Assembly (NCBI RefSeq): GCF_001426525.1
Contig: NZ_LMEW01000009.1
Location: 94,045 to 158,044 of the forward strand
Length of the DNA stretch: 64,000 nt
Origin: Massilia sp. Root133
GTDB taxonomy: Bacteria > Pseudomonadota > Gammaproteobacteria > Burkholderiales > Burkholderiaceae_D
Reading direction: 5' to 3'
Shown here: one piece after another, positions 38,508 through 45,915 of the stretch
How the letters are laid out: every line of letters starts with the position of its first letter
Numbering within the stretch: position 1 is the first letter of the stretch
Notes under the pieces: generated by a model
Databases searched by the model: none
What the model saw: the letters and a program-made list of their open reading frames with translations, nothing else
What the model was told of the DNA's origin: nothing
Made by a program: the position numbers and the translations under genes

Positions 38508-40180
38508 ACCTGCACCAGCTGATGGTCGACCACAGCCCGCACATGGTGATGCTGGTCGACCCGGCCGACCTGCGCATCCTCGTCGCCAATCGCAAGGTCG
38601 AACAGACGCTCGGCTACGCGGCCGCGCAGCTGCGCGACATGCTCATCACGGACATCGAAAGCTCGCTGCAGGACGTGTTCTACTGGGAAGAGGTGCGCGG
38701 CGGCCAGTATCTCGGCTTCGAGGCGCAGGAGGGCGAGTACCTGTGCGCCGACACGTCGCTGCTGACGGTGATGAAGTCGGTGGACGTACTCCACGACGGC
38801 GACCGCCCGCTGCTGCTCGTGCGCGCGCAGGACTGCCGCCACGAGCGCCAGGTCGAGGCCCTGCTCGAGCAGACCCTGGCCCAGTTGCGCACGACGCTGG
38901 AGTCCACCGCGGACGGCATCCTCGTGGTCGACTGGCACGGCAAGATCACGAGCATGAACCGCCTGTTCTCGGCGATGTGGGAGATCCCGGCCGCGCTGCT
39001 GCAGGCCGGCGACGACGACGGCATCGTCGAATACATCGCGGGCCAGGTGGAGCAGGGCGACTTGATCCGCAGCCAGCTGCGCCAGGTGGCCGATACGACC
39101 GAGACGCAGGACCTGTTCCGCCTGAAGAACGGCCGCTTCTTCGAATGCCGCTCGCGTCCGCAGTTCCTGGGCGAGCGCATCATCGGGCGGGTTTTCGGCT
39201 ACACCGACGTCACCGAGCGCCATCGGGCCGAGGAAGCGCTGCGCGAGTCGCGCGACCTGCTCGAATCGAAGGTGCGCGAACGCACGCGCGCCCTGCAGGA
39301 GGCGAATGCCACGCTGGAAAAGGAAAAGGCGCGCCAGGCGGAGCTGATCAAGAAGCTGGGCGAGGCCCAGAGCCAGCTGCTGCAGTCGGAGAAGATGGCG
39401 TCAATCGGCGTGCTGGCGGCCGGCGTCGCGCACGAGATCAACAACCCGATCGGCTTCGTCAATTCGAACCTGGGCAGCCTGCAGCGGTACGCCCAGGGCA
39501 TGCTGCGGCTGCTCGACAGCTACGCGGCGCTGGAAGGCGCGTTCAGCCCCGAAGACCGCGCCGGCATCGCGCGGGTAAAAGACGAAGTCGACGCCGAGTA
39601 CCTGCGCGAGGACCTGGAGCCGCTGCTGCGCGAATCGCTCGACGGCATCGACCGCGTGCGGCGCATCGTGCAGGACATGAAGGATTTCTCGCACGTGGAC
39701 GGCGGCGACCTGCAGTACGCCGACATCGAGGCGGGCCTGAACAGCACCCTGAACGTGGTCTGGAACGAGATCAAGTACAAGGCCGAGGTGACCAAGGAGT
39801 ATGGGAGCATCCCGCAGATCGAATGCTACCCGTCGCAGCTGAACCAGGTCTTCATGAACCTCCTGGTCAATGCGGCGCACGCGATCGAGAAGCACGGCCG
39901 CATCACGCTGCGCACGGGCCACGACGAGAAGCACGTGTGGATCGAGGTGGAGGACACCGGCACCGGCATCCCCGAGGACCGGCTGGGCCGCATCTTCGAG
40001 CCCTTCTTCACGACCAAGCCGGTGGGCAAAGGCACGGGTCTCGGCCTGTCGCTGTCGTACGGGATCGTGCAGAAGCACGGCGGCCGCTTCGAGGTGCAGA
40101 GCGAAGTGGGCAAGGGAACCCTGTTCCGCGTCGTCCTGCCGCGCTTCCAGCCGGTGCCCGAGGCGGGCGTCGTCATCTAA
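38504..40180 (+). CDS. PAS domain sensor histidine kinase, no receiver domain
   Basis: A 558-residue cytosolic kinase. Two PAS domains occupy about 1-115 and 125-245, a coiled coil 245-290, the dimerisation domain has the phospho-accepting His310 in GVAHEINNPIGF, and the ATPase domain shows NLLVNAAHAI, DTGTGIPEDRLGRIFEPFFTT and GKGTGLGLSLS. No membrane segment or receiver is present, and no response regulator gene is adjacent, so it is an orphan kinase. It overlaps the HD-GYP gene by four bases. HD-GYP control by the kinase is inferred only from this coupling. Confidence 0.92.
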   Translation: MNLHQLMVDHSPHMVMLVDPADLRILVANRKVEQTLGYAAAQLRDMLITDIESSLQDVFYWEEVRGGQYLGFEAQEGEYLCADTSLLTVMKSVDVLHDGDRPLLLVRAQDCRHERQVEALLEQTLAQLRTTLESTADGILVVDWHGKITSMNRLFSAMWEIPAALLQAGDDDGIVEYIAGQVEQGDLIRSQLRQVADTTETQDLFRLKNGRFFECRSRPQFLGERIIGRVFGYTDVTERHRAEEALRESRDLLESKVRERTRALQEANATLEKEKARQAELIKKLGEAQSQLLQSEKMASIGVLAAGVAHEINNPIGFVNSNLGSLQRYAQGMLRLLDSYAALEGAFSPEDRAGIARVKDEVDAEYLREDLEPLLRESLDGIDRVRRIVQDMKDFSHVDGGDLQYADIEAGLNSTLNVVWNEIKYKAEVTKEYGSIPQIECYPSQLNQVFMNLLVNAAHAIEKHGRITLRTGHDEKHVWIEVEDTGTGIPEDRLGRIFEPFFTTKPVGKGTGLGLSLSYGIVQKHGGRFEVQSEVGKGTLFRVVLPRFQPVPEAGVVI

Positions 40181-40373
40181 TCGCCAACCTGGAACTTCCT
40201 GGGGCTGGCCGAGTCAAAATTCAGGAAACCGTCCTGCGAACTCATCAATCCGCGTAATTTTGAGAGTTTTGGCATGGCCAATTCTGCTCGATTGTTACAT
40301 CGGGCAGTTTTTCTCCATTGTACAAACGGAATTAAATTTCCTCAAATTTGATGCACACAATACAATCGCTTGT

Positions 40374-40402
40374 TTGACAGCTAGAAATGATTTCATTAAG
40401 TT
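40374..40402 (+). promoter_or_regulatory. Candidate promoter for the 63-residue ORF
   Basis: A perfect TTGACA (40374-40379) is followed after 17 bases by TAAGTT (40397-40402), a weak -10. The surrounding 40290-40440 is unusually AT-rich for this genome. The 63-residue gene begins 57 bases downstream. Confidence 0.4.
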
Positions 40403-40459
40403 CCACAAGTCGTTTCTGGCGACTTTTCAATTTAGCAATGTCCAACAAAGGGAGGAATC

Positions 40460-40651
40460 ATGAGCGAACGCAGACACGAGCAGAAGGTCAAGGACGTTGG
40501 CGTCGATAACGATTACCTGTGCATCGAGCTATTGAGCGGTCTCCGCCTGATGGGTCCGTTGCGCACCAATCCGGTCTACCGCGACCCCGTCATCCCACCG
40601 GAAGCGCGTCCTCTGCCGAACGGCGATTACATGCGCGCCGTCGCCCCCTGA
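40460..40651 (+). CDS. Small hypothetical protein, 63 residues
   Basis: The ATG has an excellent ribosome site (AGGGAGGA, 5 bases upstream) and a preceding TTGACA, and a 13-base-pair stem-loop follows the stop by 10 bases, so it looks like a compact independent gene. The product is polar, with a charged N-terminus (SERRHEQKVKDVG) and a proline-rich C-terminal half (NPVYRDPVIPPEARPLPNGD); no signal peptide, membrane segment or known motif is evident. Function unknown. Confidence 0.7.
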   Translation: MSERRHEQKVKDVGVDNDYLCIELLSGLRLMGPLRTNPVYRDPVIPPEARPLPNGDYMRAVAP

Positions 40652-40661
40652 GCAGTCCCAA

Positions 40662-40692
40662 CGCCTTTCCCGGCCAGAAGCCGGGAAAGGCG
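40662..40692. terminator. Stem-loop after the 63-residue gene
   Basis: CGCCTTTCCCGGC and GCCGGGAAAGGCG form a perfect 13-base-pair stem with a five-base loop. No T-run follows on either strand, so termination is plausible but not certain. Confidence 0.5.
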
Positions 40693-40758
40693 CCCACCGG
40701 CGCACGATTGCGCTCCCCGCCCCGGAAAGGCACGGACTGATGGGGTTACAATGTTCCC

Positions 40759-41586
40759 ATGAAAATCCGTGTTGCGACCTACAACATCCACAAGGGCGTC
40801 TCTTCCTTCCGTAGTACGCCGCGCGTGTTGGCGCTGAAAAAAGCCATCGGTGCCTTCGATGCGGACGTCGTGTTCCTGCAGGAGGTGCAGGGCCGGCACG
40901 ACCGCTACCAGGCCCGCTACGGCGAAAAGGTGCGCACCCCCCATCATCACTGGCCCGAAAAGGCTCAGCACGAGTTCTTTGCGGGTGAAAACCTGCATGC
41001 CGCCTACGGTATGAATGCCGTGTACGACCATGGCCACCACGGCAACGCGCTGCTGTCCGGGTTTCCGATCTCGAACCAGAACAACCACGACGTCTCCGAC
41101 CACGCCTACGAACAGCGCGGCATCCTGCATTGCGTGCTGGAGACCCCGTCCGGCAATGTCCACTGCTACGTCGTGCACCTGGGCCTGTTCGAAGTCAGCC
41201 GCCGGCGCCAGACCGAGGCGCTGGTCCAGTGCGTGCAGGACTCCGCACGTCCGGACGAGCCCGTTATCATCGCCGGCGACTTCAACGACTGGCGCAATAC
41301 CCTGAGCGATTGCCTGCGGTTGAAACTGGGTGTCGTTGAGGTATTCGATGAACTGGAGCGGCCGGCGCGGTTCGGCGCGCGGATCGGTGATATGGTGCGG
41401 AATGCGGCCGGGCGCGAAAAACGCCTGGTGCCGGCGCGGACGTTTCCTGCCGCGCTGCCCTGGTTCCGGCTCGACCGGATCTATGTGCGCGGCTTCCAGG
41501 TCGAGCATGCCGAAGTGCTGCACGGCCCCCAGTGGGCGCGCCTGTCGGACCACGCACCGATCGTGGCCAACCTGCAGCTGGCATAG
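40759..41586 (+). CDS. Endonuclease/exonuclease/phosphatase family protein
   Basis: A 275-residue EEP-fold metal-dependent hydrolase: RVATYNIHKG at the start, DVVFLQEVQ near residue 37, GDFNDWRN near 174 and the C-terminal LSDHAPIVA with the catalytic histidine. The fold includes nucleases and phosphatidyl-inositol-type phosphatases. It sits directly upstream of clsB (two bases between), as in many proteobacteria where the pair is thought to act in phospholipid metabolism; actual substrate unknown. Confidence 0.9.
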   Translation: MKIRVATYNIHKGVSSFRSTPRVLALKKAIGAFDADVVFLQEVQGRHDRYQARYGEKVRTPHHHWPEKAQHEFFAGENLHAAYGMNAVYDHGHHGNALLSGFPISNQNNHDVSDHAYEQRGILHCVLETPSGNVHCYVVHLGLFEVSRRRQTEALVQCVQDSARPDEPVIIAGDFNDWRNTLSDCLRLKLGVVEVFDELERPARFGARIGDMVRNAAGREKRLVPARTFPAALPWFRLDRIYVRGFQVEHAEVLHGPQWARLSDHAPIVANLQLA

Positions 41587-41588
41587 CG

Positions 41589-42749
41589 ATGCGCACCGTT
41601 ACGTATGTAGCCAACAACGACGTTACTCTCCTCGAAAGCGGCAGCACTTATTTCCCGGCGCTGCTGGCCGCCATCGACGCGGCCCGGCACGAGATCCTGT
41701 ACGAGACGTATATCTATGCCGAGGACGACACGGCGCGCGCCGTCACCGACGCGCTGATCCGTGCCGCGCAGCGCGGTGTCAAGGTGCGCGTGCTGGCCGA
41801 CTGGTTCGGCACCGGCAACCGCGTCGCCTTGCGGCTGAAAGAGGAATTCTGTGCGGTCTGCGTGCATTATCGGATGTTCAATCCGTGGTTCAAGCGCGGT
41901 GCCGCGCGCAGCCACCGCAAGATCGCCGTCATGGACCGCGAAGTCGCGTTCGTCGGCGGCATCAATACGAACGACGACAACCTGCACGATTACGAGCCGC
42001 ACGCGCCGCTGCCGGCACCCCGCTGGGATTTCGCCGTGCGCGTGCAGGGGCCGCTCGTCGCGGAAATCCACCGCGAAGCCCAGGCCCAGTGGGCGCGGGC
42101 CGGCCATCTGCCGCTGGTCCGACGGATCAATTTGTTTCGGGAAATGCGCAAGCAGCCGGCCGCGCTGGGCGACCATCCGATGCGCGCCGCGTTCGTCGTG
42201 CGCGACAACCTGCGCAACCGCCGCACGATCCAGCGCGCCTACCTGCAGGCGATCGGCCGTGCGCGCAAGCGCGTGCTGATGGCCACGCCGTATTTCGCGC
42301 CGGGCCGCAAGTTCCGCGAGGCGCTGTGCCAGGCCGCGCGGCGCGGCGTCGATGTGTGCTTGATGATCGGTGTCGGCGAGTTCCGCATGCAGGATGCCGT
42401 CGCGTCGTCGTTCTACCCGCAGCTGCTGGCGGCCGGCGTGCGCATCGTCGAGTACCGCAAGACGCAGCTGCACGCGAAGGTCTGCGTCGTGGACGACAAC
42501 TGGGCCACGGTCGGCTCCAGCAACTGCGACGGGCTGTCGCTGTTCGTCAACCAGGAAGCGAACGTCGTCGTGCGCGATGCGCAATTTGCCGGCACGCTGG
42601 CCCGTCAGATCGAGCGGGGCGTGGCCGATGGCGTGCAGGTGTGCCTGGATGATCTGCGGCAACTCGGTTGGGTGCGCCGCTGCGGCCACGAAATGGCCTA
42701 TCTTCTCTATAAATTGACCATGCGGGTCGTCGCGATCGGCTACGCATGA
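41589..42749 (+). CDS. clsB: Cardiolipin synthase B (phospholipase D family)
   Basis: A 386-residue PLD-superfamily enzyme with two HKD motifs: SHRKIAVMDREVAFVGGIN near residue 118 and LHAKVCVVDDNWATVGSSN near 296. It lacks the N-terminal transmembrane helices of ClsA, so it is the ClsB-like class that makes cardiolipin from phosphatidylglycerol. Coupled context with the EEP-family gene immediately upstream supports this. The stop is 12 bases before hslR. Confidence 0.92.
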   Translation: MRTVTYVANNDVTLLESGSTYFPALLAAIDAARHEILYETYIYAEDDTARAVTDALIRAAQRGVKVRVLADWFGTGNRVALRLKEEFCAVCVHYRMFNPWFKRGAARSHRKIAVMDREVAFVGGINTNDDNLHDYEPHAPLPAPRWDFAVRVQGPLVAEIHREAQAQWARAGHLPLVRRINLFREMRKQPAALGDHPMRAAFVVRDNLRNRRTIQRAYLQAIGRARKRVLMATPYFAPGRKFREALCQAARRGVDVCLMIGVGEFRMQDAVASSFYPQLLAAGVRIVEYRKTQLHAKVCVVDDNWATVGSSNCDGLSLFVNQEANVVVRDAQFAGTLARQIERGVADGVQVCLDDLRQLGWVRRCGHEMAYLLYKLTMRVVAIGYA

Positions 42750-42761
42750 TGGAAAGACGCT

Positions 42762-43145
42762 ATGACAGAGAGTGACAACGTAAGGATCGACAAATGGCTG
42801 TGGGCCGCGCGTTTTTTTAAAACGCGCTCGCTGGCGGCGGATGCGGTCGACCGGGGCCGCGTGCGGATCGGCGGCGAGCCCGTCAAACCCGCCCGCTCCG
42901 TGAAAGTCGATGATAAGATTTTCATCGACAACGGTTCGAACCGCTGGGAGGTGGTCGTGCTGGGCCTGTCCGACAAGCGTGGGCCGGCACCCGTCGCCCA
43001 GGCGTTGTACCGCGAGACGGAAGAGAGTATCGTCCGTAGGGAAAACGATCAGGAAGCACGCCGTTTGTTCCCCGAACCGGGCAGCACGATCAAGGGCCGC
43101 CCGACCAAGCGCGACCGCCGCGCCATCACCCGTGCGGGCGGCTGA
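42762..43145 (+). CDS. hslR: Ribosome-associated heat shock protein Hsp15 (S4 domain)
   Basis: A 127-residue protein with an S4 RNA-binding domain at about 8-60 (VRIDKWLWAARFFKTRSLA, a hallmark of Hsp15) and a basic C-terminal tail (KGRPTKRDRRAITRAGG). Hsp15 binds free 50S subunits carrying nascent chains and helps recycle them after heat stress. Assigned by the N-terminal signature and size. Confidence 0.92.
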   Translation: MTESDNVRIDKWLWAARFFKTRSLAADAVDRGRVRIGGEPVKPARSVKVDDKIFIDNGSNRWEVVVLGLSDKRGPAPVAQALYRETEESIVRRENDQEARRLFPEPGSTIKGRPTKRDRRAITRAGG

Positions 43146-43178
43146 CGACACACTAGAACGTCGCCTCTAAGTTCCCGT

Positions 43179-43204
43179 TTGACATTTCACGGCTGGTAGA
43201 TAAT
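43179..43204 (+). promoter_or_regulatory. Weak promoter candidate before the TetR gene
   Basis: TTGACA at 43179-43184 is perfect, but the nearest -10 word, GATAAT at 43199-43204, leaves only 14 bases between them. The 138-base gap is AT-rich and must hold the start of the beta-oxidation transcript. Confidence 0.35.
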
Positions 43205-43283
43205 AGTACGAGCGTTCGGATTTTTTCGATCAGATTAAATCCTCTCTTACGCGAGGCATATTATTAATACGACAGCGAAAAGC

Positions 43284-43919
43284 ATGAGCATGCGCAAGGG
43301 CGAGATGACGCGGGCCGCCATCCTCGATGTTGCGCTCGAGCTCGCCAGCCGCGACGGTCTGGAAGGCCTGACGATCGGCCTGCTGGCCGACCGCATGAAT
43401 ATGAGCAAATCGGGCGTGTTCGCGCACTTCGGGTCGCGCGAAGACCTGCAGATCGACGTGCTCAAGCTGTACCACCGCCGCTTCGAGCAGGAAGTCTTCT
43501 TCCCCAGCCTGAAAGAATCCCGCGGCCTGCCGCGCCTGGAGGCGATGTTCAATCGCTGGCTCAAGCGCGTCTCGGTCGAGATCGCGTCCGGCTGCATCTA
43601 TATCAGTGGTGCCGTCGAATACGACGACCGCCCGGGGCCGATCCGCGAAGAACTCGTCGCCATGGTCCGCACGTGGCAGGGCGCCCTGCTGCGCTGCGCG
43701 CAACAGGCGATCGACTGCGGCGACCTGAAGCCTGGCACCGACCCCGAGCAACTCGTGTACGAGATGTATGGCCTCGTGCTGGCGGTGCACCACGATGCGC
43801 GCTTCCTGCGCATCCCGGGCACGGTCGACCGCGCACACCGCGGCTTCGCGCGCCTGGTCGAAGATTACCGCAATCCCAACAAGCAAAACAGCCAGGCGGA
43901 TACCGCCAGCGCCCAGTAA
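43284..43919 (+). CDS. TetR/AcrR family transcriptional regulator
   Basis: A 211-residue repressor with an N-terminal helix-turn-helix (about residues 8-55; LTIGLLADRMNMSKSGVFAHFGSREDLQ) and a TetR C-terminal ligand domain. It is 35 bases upstream of the acyl-CoA dehydrogenase on the same strand, so it most likely senses an acyl-CoA and represses the downstream fatty-acid genes, in the manner of FadR/PsrA-type TetR proteins; that is inferred from context. Confidence 0.9.
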   Translation: MSMRKGEMTRAAILDVALELASRDGLEGLTIGLLADRMNMSKSGVFAHFGSREDLQIDVLKLYHRRFEQEVFFPSLKESRGLPRLEAMFNRWLKRVSVEIASGCIYISGAVEYDDRPGPIREELVAMVRTWQGALLRCAQQAIDCGDLKPGTDPEQLVYEMYGLVLAVHHDARFLRIPGTVDRAHRGFARLVEDYRNPNKQNSQADTASAQ

Positions 43920-43954
43920 TTCACACAAAATATTCACCTGTCAGGAGAACAACC

Positions 43955-45745
43955 ATGGGTCAGTACGTCGCGCCACTTCGTGATATGCAGTTCGTTCTGC
44001 ACGAGTTCCTCAACGTCACCGAAGAATTCAAGAACCTGCCGGCGTACCAGGAGATCGACGCCGACATCATCAACCAGGTGCTGGAGGAAGGCGCGAAATT
44101 CACGCAGGAAGTGCTGTTCCCGCTGAACCACAGCGGCGACCGCGAAGGCTGCCACTACGACGCCGCCACCAAGACCGTCACCACGCCCAAGGGTTTCAAG
44201 GAAGCCTATAAACAGTATGTGGAAGGCGGCTGGGCTGCGCTGGCCTGCGATCCGGAATACGGCGGCCAGGGCCTGCCGGTCTCGCTGAACAACTCGTTCT
44301 ACGAGATGCTGAACTCGTCGAACCAGGCATGGACCATGTACCCGGGCCTGTCGCACGGCGCGTACGAGTGCCTGAAGGAACACGGCACCGACGACCAGAA
44401 GAAGTTCTACCTGCCGAAGCTCGTCTCGGGCGAGTGGACCGGCACGATGTGCCTGACCGAAGCGCACTGCGGCACCGACCTGGGCCTGCTGCGCACGAAG
44501 GCCGAACCGCAGGCCGACGGCACCTACAGCATCACCGGTTCGAAGATCTTCATCTCGGCCGGCGAGCACGACATGTCGGAAAACATCGTCCACCTGGTGC
44601 TGGCCCGCCTGCCGGACGCGCCGGAAGGCTCGAAAGGCATCTCGCTGTTCCTCGTGCCGAAGTTCCTGCCGAACGCCGACGGTTCGGTCGGCGCCCGCAA
44701 CGGCATCACCTGCGGCGCCATCGAAGAAAAGATGGGCATCCACGGCAACTCGACCTGCCAGATGAACCTGGACGGCGCGATCGGCACCTTGATCGGCCAG
44801 CCGCACAAGGGCCTGAACGCGATGTTCGTGTTCATGAACGCCGCCCGCCTGGGCGTCGGCATGCAGTCGCTGGGCCTGACCGAAGTCGCGTACCAGAACG
44901 CGCTCGTGTACGCCAAGGACCGCATCCAGATGCGCAGCCTGTCGGGCCCGAAGGCACCGGACAAGCCGGCTGACCCGATCATCGTCCACCCGGACGTGCG
45001 CCGCATGCTGCTGACCGCCAAGGCGTATGCCGAAGGCGCGCGCGCGCTGACCTCGTACGTCGCGCTGCAGATCGACCGCGAACTGAACCACCCGGACGAA
45101 GAAGTCCGCAAGGAAGCCGCCGGCGAAGTCGCGCTGCTGACCCCGGTCGTGAAGGCCTTCATCACCGACAACGGCTGGATCGCCACGTCGGAAGCGATGC
45201 AGGTGTACGGCGGCCACGGCTACATCGCCGAGTGGGGCATGGAGCAGTACGTGCGCGACGCCCGCATCAACATGATCTACGAAGGCACCAACACGATCCA
45301 GTCGCTGGACCTGCTGGGCCGTAAGATCCTGATGGACAACGGCGCCAAGCTGCGCGCGTTCGGCGAGAAGATCAAGGCGTTCGTCGAAGACAACGGCCTG
45401 GACGAGCAGATGTCCGAATTCGTGAGCCCGCTGGGCGAACTGGGCGAGAAGGTCGGCAAGCTGACGATGGAAATCGGCATGAAGGCCTTCCAGAACCAGG
45501 ACGAAGTGGGCGCCGCCGCCGTGCCTTACCTGCGCGTCGTGGGCCACATGGTGTTCTCGTACTTCTTCGCGCAGATGGCGAAGATCGCGCTGGCCAAGAA
45601 GGATTCGGGCGACAAGTTCTACGAATCGAAACTGGCGACCGCACGCTTCTACTTCGCCCGCCTGTACCCGGAAACCGCGATGCTGATCCGCCAGGCACGT
45701 TCGGGTTCGTCGAACCTGATGGCGCTGGACGCCGACCTGTTTTAG
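43955..45745 (+). CDS. Acyl-CoA dehydrogenase with extended C-terminal domain
   Basis: A 596-residue FAD-dependent dehydrogenase of the long form (N-terminal, middle and C-terminal acyl-CoA dehydrogenase domains plus an additional C-terminal domain from about 470). FAD/substrate motifs LTEAHCGTDLGLL (about 170) and the catalytic Glu in MIYEGTNTIQ (about 443) are present. It oxidises acyl-CoA to trans-2-enoyl-CoA at the start of the beta-oxidation cycle. AGGAG precedes the ATG by eight bases. Confidence 0.94.
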   Translation: MGQYVAPLRDMQFVLHEFLNVTEEFKNLPAYQEIDADIINQVLEEGAKFTQEVLFPLNHSGDREGCHYDAATKTVTTPKGFKEAYKQYVEGGWAALACDPEYGGQGLPVSLNNSFYEMLNSSNQAWTMYPGLSHGAYECLKEHGTDDQKKFYLPKLVSGEWTGTMCLTEAHCGTDLGLLRTKAEPQADGTYSITGSKIFISAGEHDMSENIVHLVLARLPDAPEGSKGISLFLVPKFLPNADGSVGARNGITCGAIEEKMGIHGNSTCQMNLDGAIGTLIGQPHKGLNAMFVFMNAARLGVGMQSLGLTEVAYQNALVYAKDRIQMRSLSGPKAPDKPADPIIVHPDVRRMLLTAKAYAEGARALTSYVALQIDRELNHPDEEVRKEAAGEVALLTPVVKAFITDNGWIATSEAMQVYGGHGYIAEWGMEQYVRDARINMIYEGTNTIQSLDLLGRKILMDNGAKLRAFGEKIKAFVEDNGLDEQMSEFVSPLGELGEKVGKLTMEIGMKAFQNQDEVGAAAVPYLRVVGHMVFSYFFAQMAKIALAKKDSGDKFYESKLATARFYFARLYPETAMLIRQARSGSSNLMALDADLF

Positions 45746-45787
45746 TAAAACCATCACGTACAACCAAGTACGAACGCTACATTGACC

Positions 45788-45893
45788 CGTCATCCCCGCG
45801 CAGGCGGGGATCCAAGTTCCGCGCAGTGTCTGCGCATGCAAACTTGGGTTCCCGCCTCCGCGGGAAGTCGGCTCCGGCAGTGCCGGAGCCGAC
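45788..45893. repeat. Composite REP-like repeat with terminal hairpin inside the fad cluster
   Basis: The unit contains TCCCCGC-GCAG-GCGGGGA, an inner CCAAGTT / AACTTGG pair, a right-hand TTCCCGC...GCGGGAA hairpin, and finally GTCGGCTCCGGCA-G-TGCCGGAGCCGAC (45867-45893), a perfect 13-base-pair stem. The same order of elements appears at 60427-60573. It lies between the acyl-CoA dehydrogenase and hydroxyacyl-CoA dehydrogenase genes and could set their mRNA ratio. Confidence 0.8.
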
Positions 45894-45915
45894 AACTAAC
45901 CAAAGGATCACGAGT

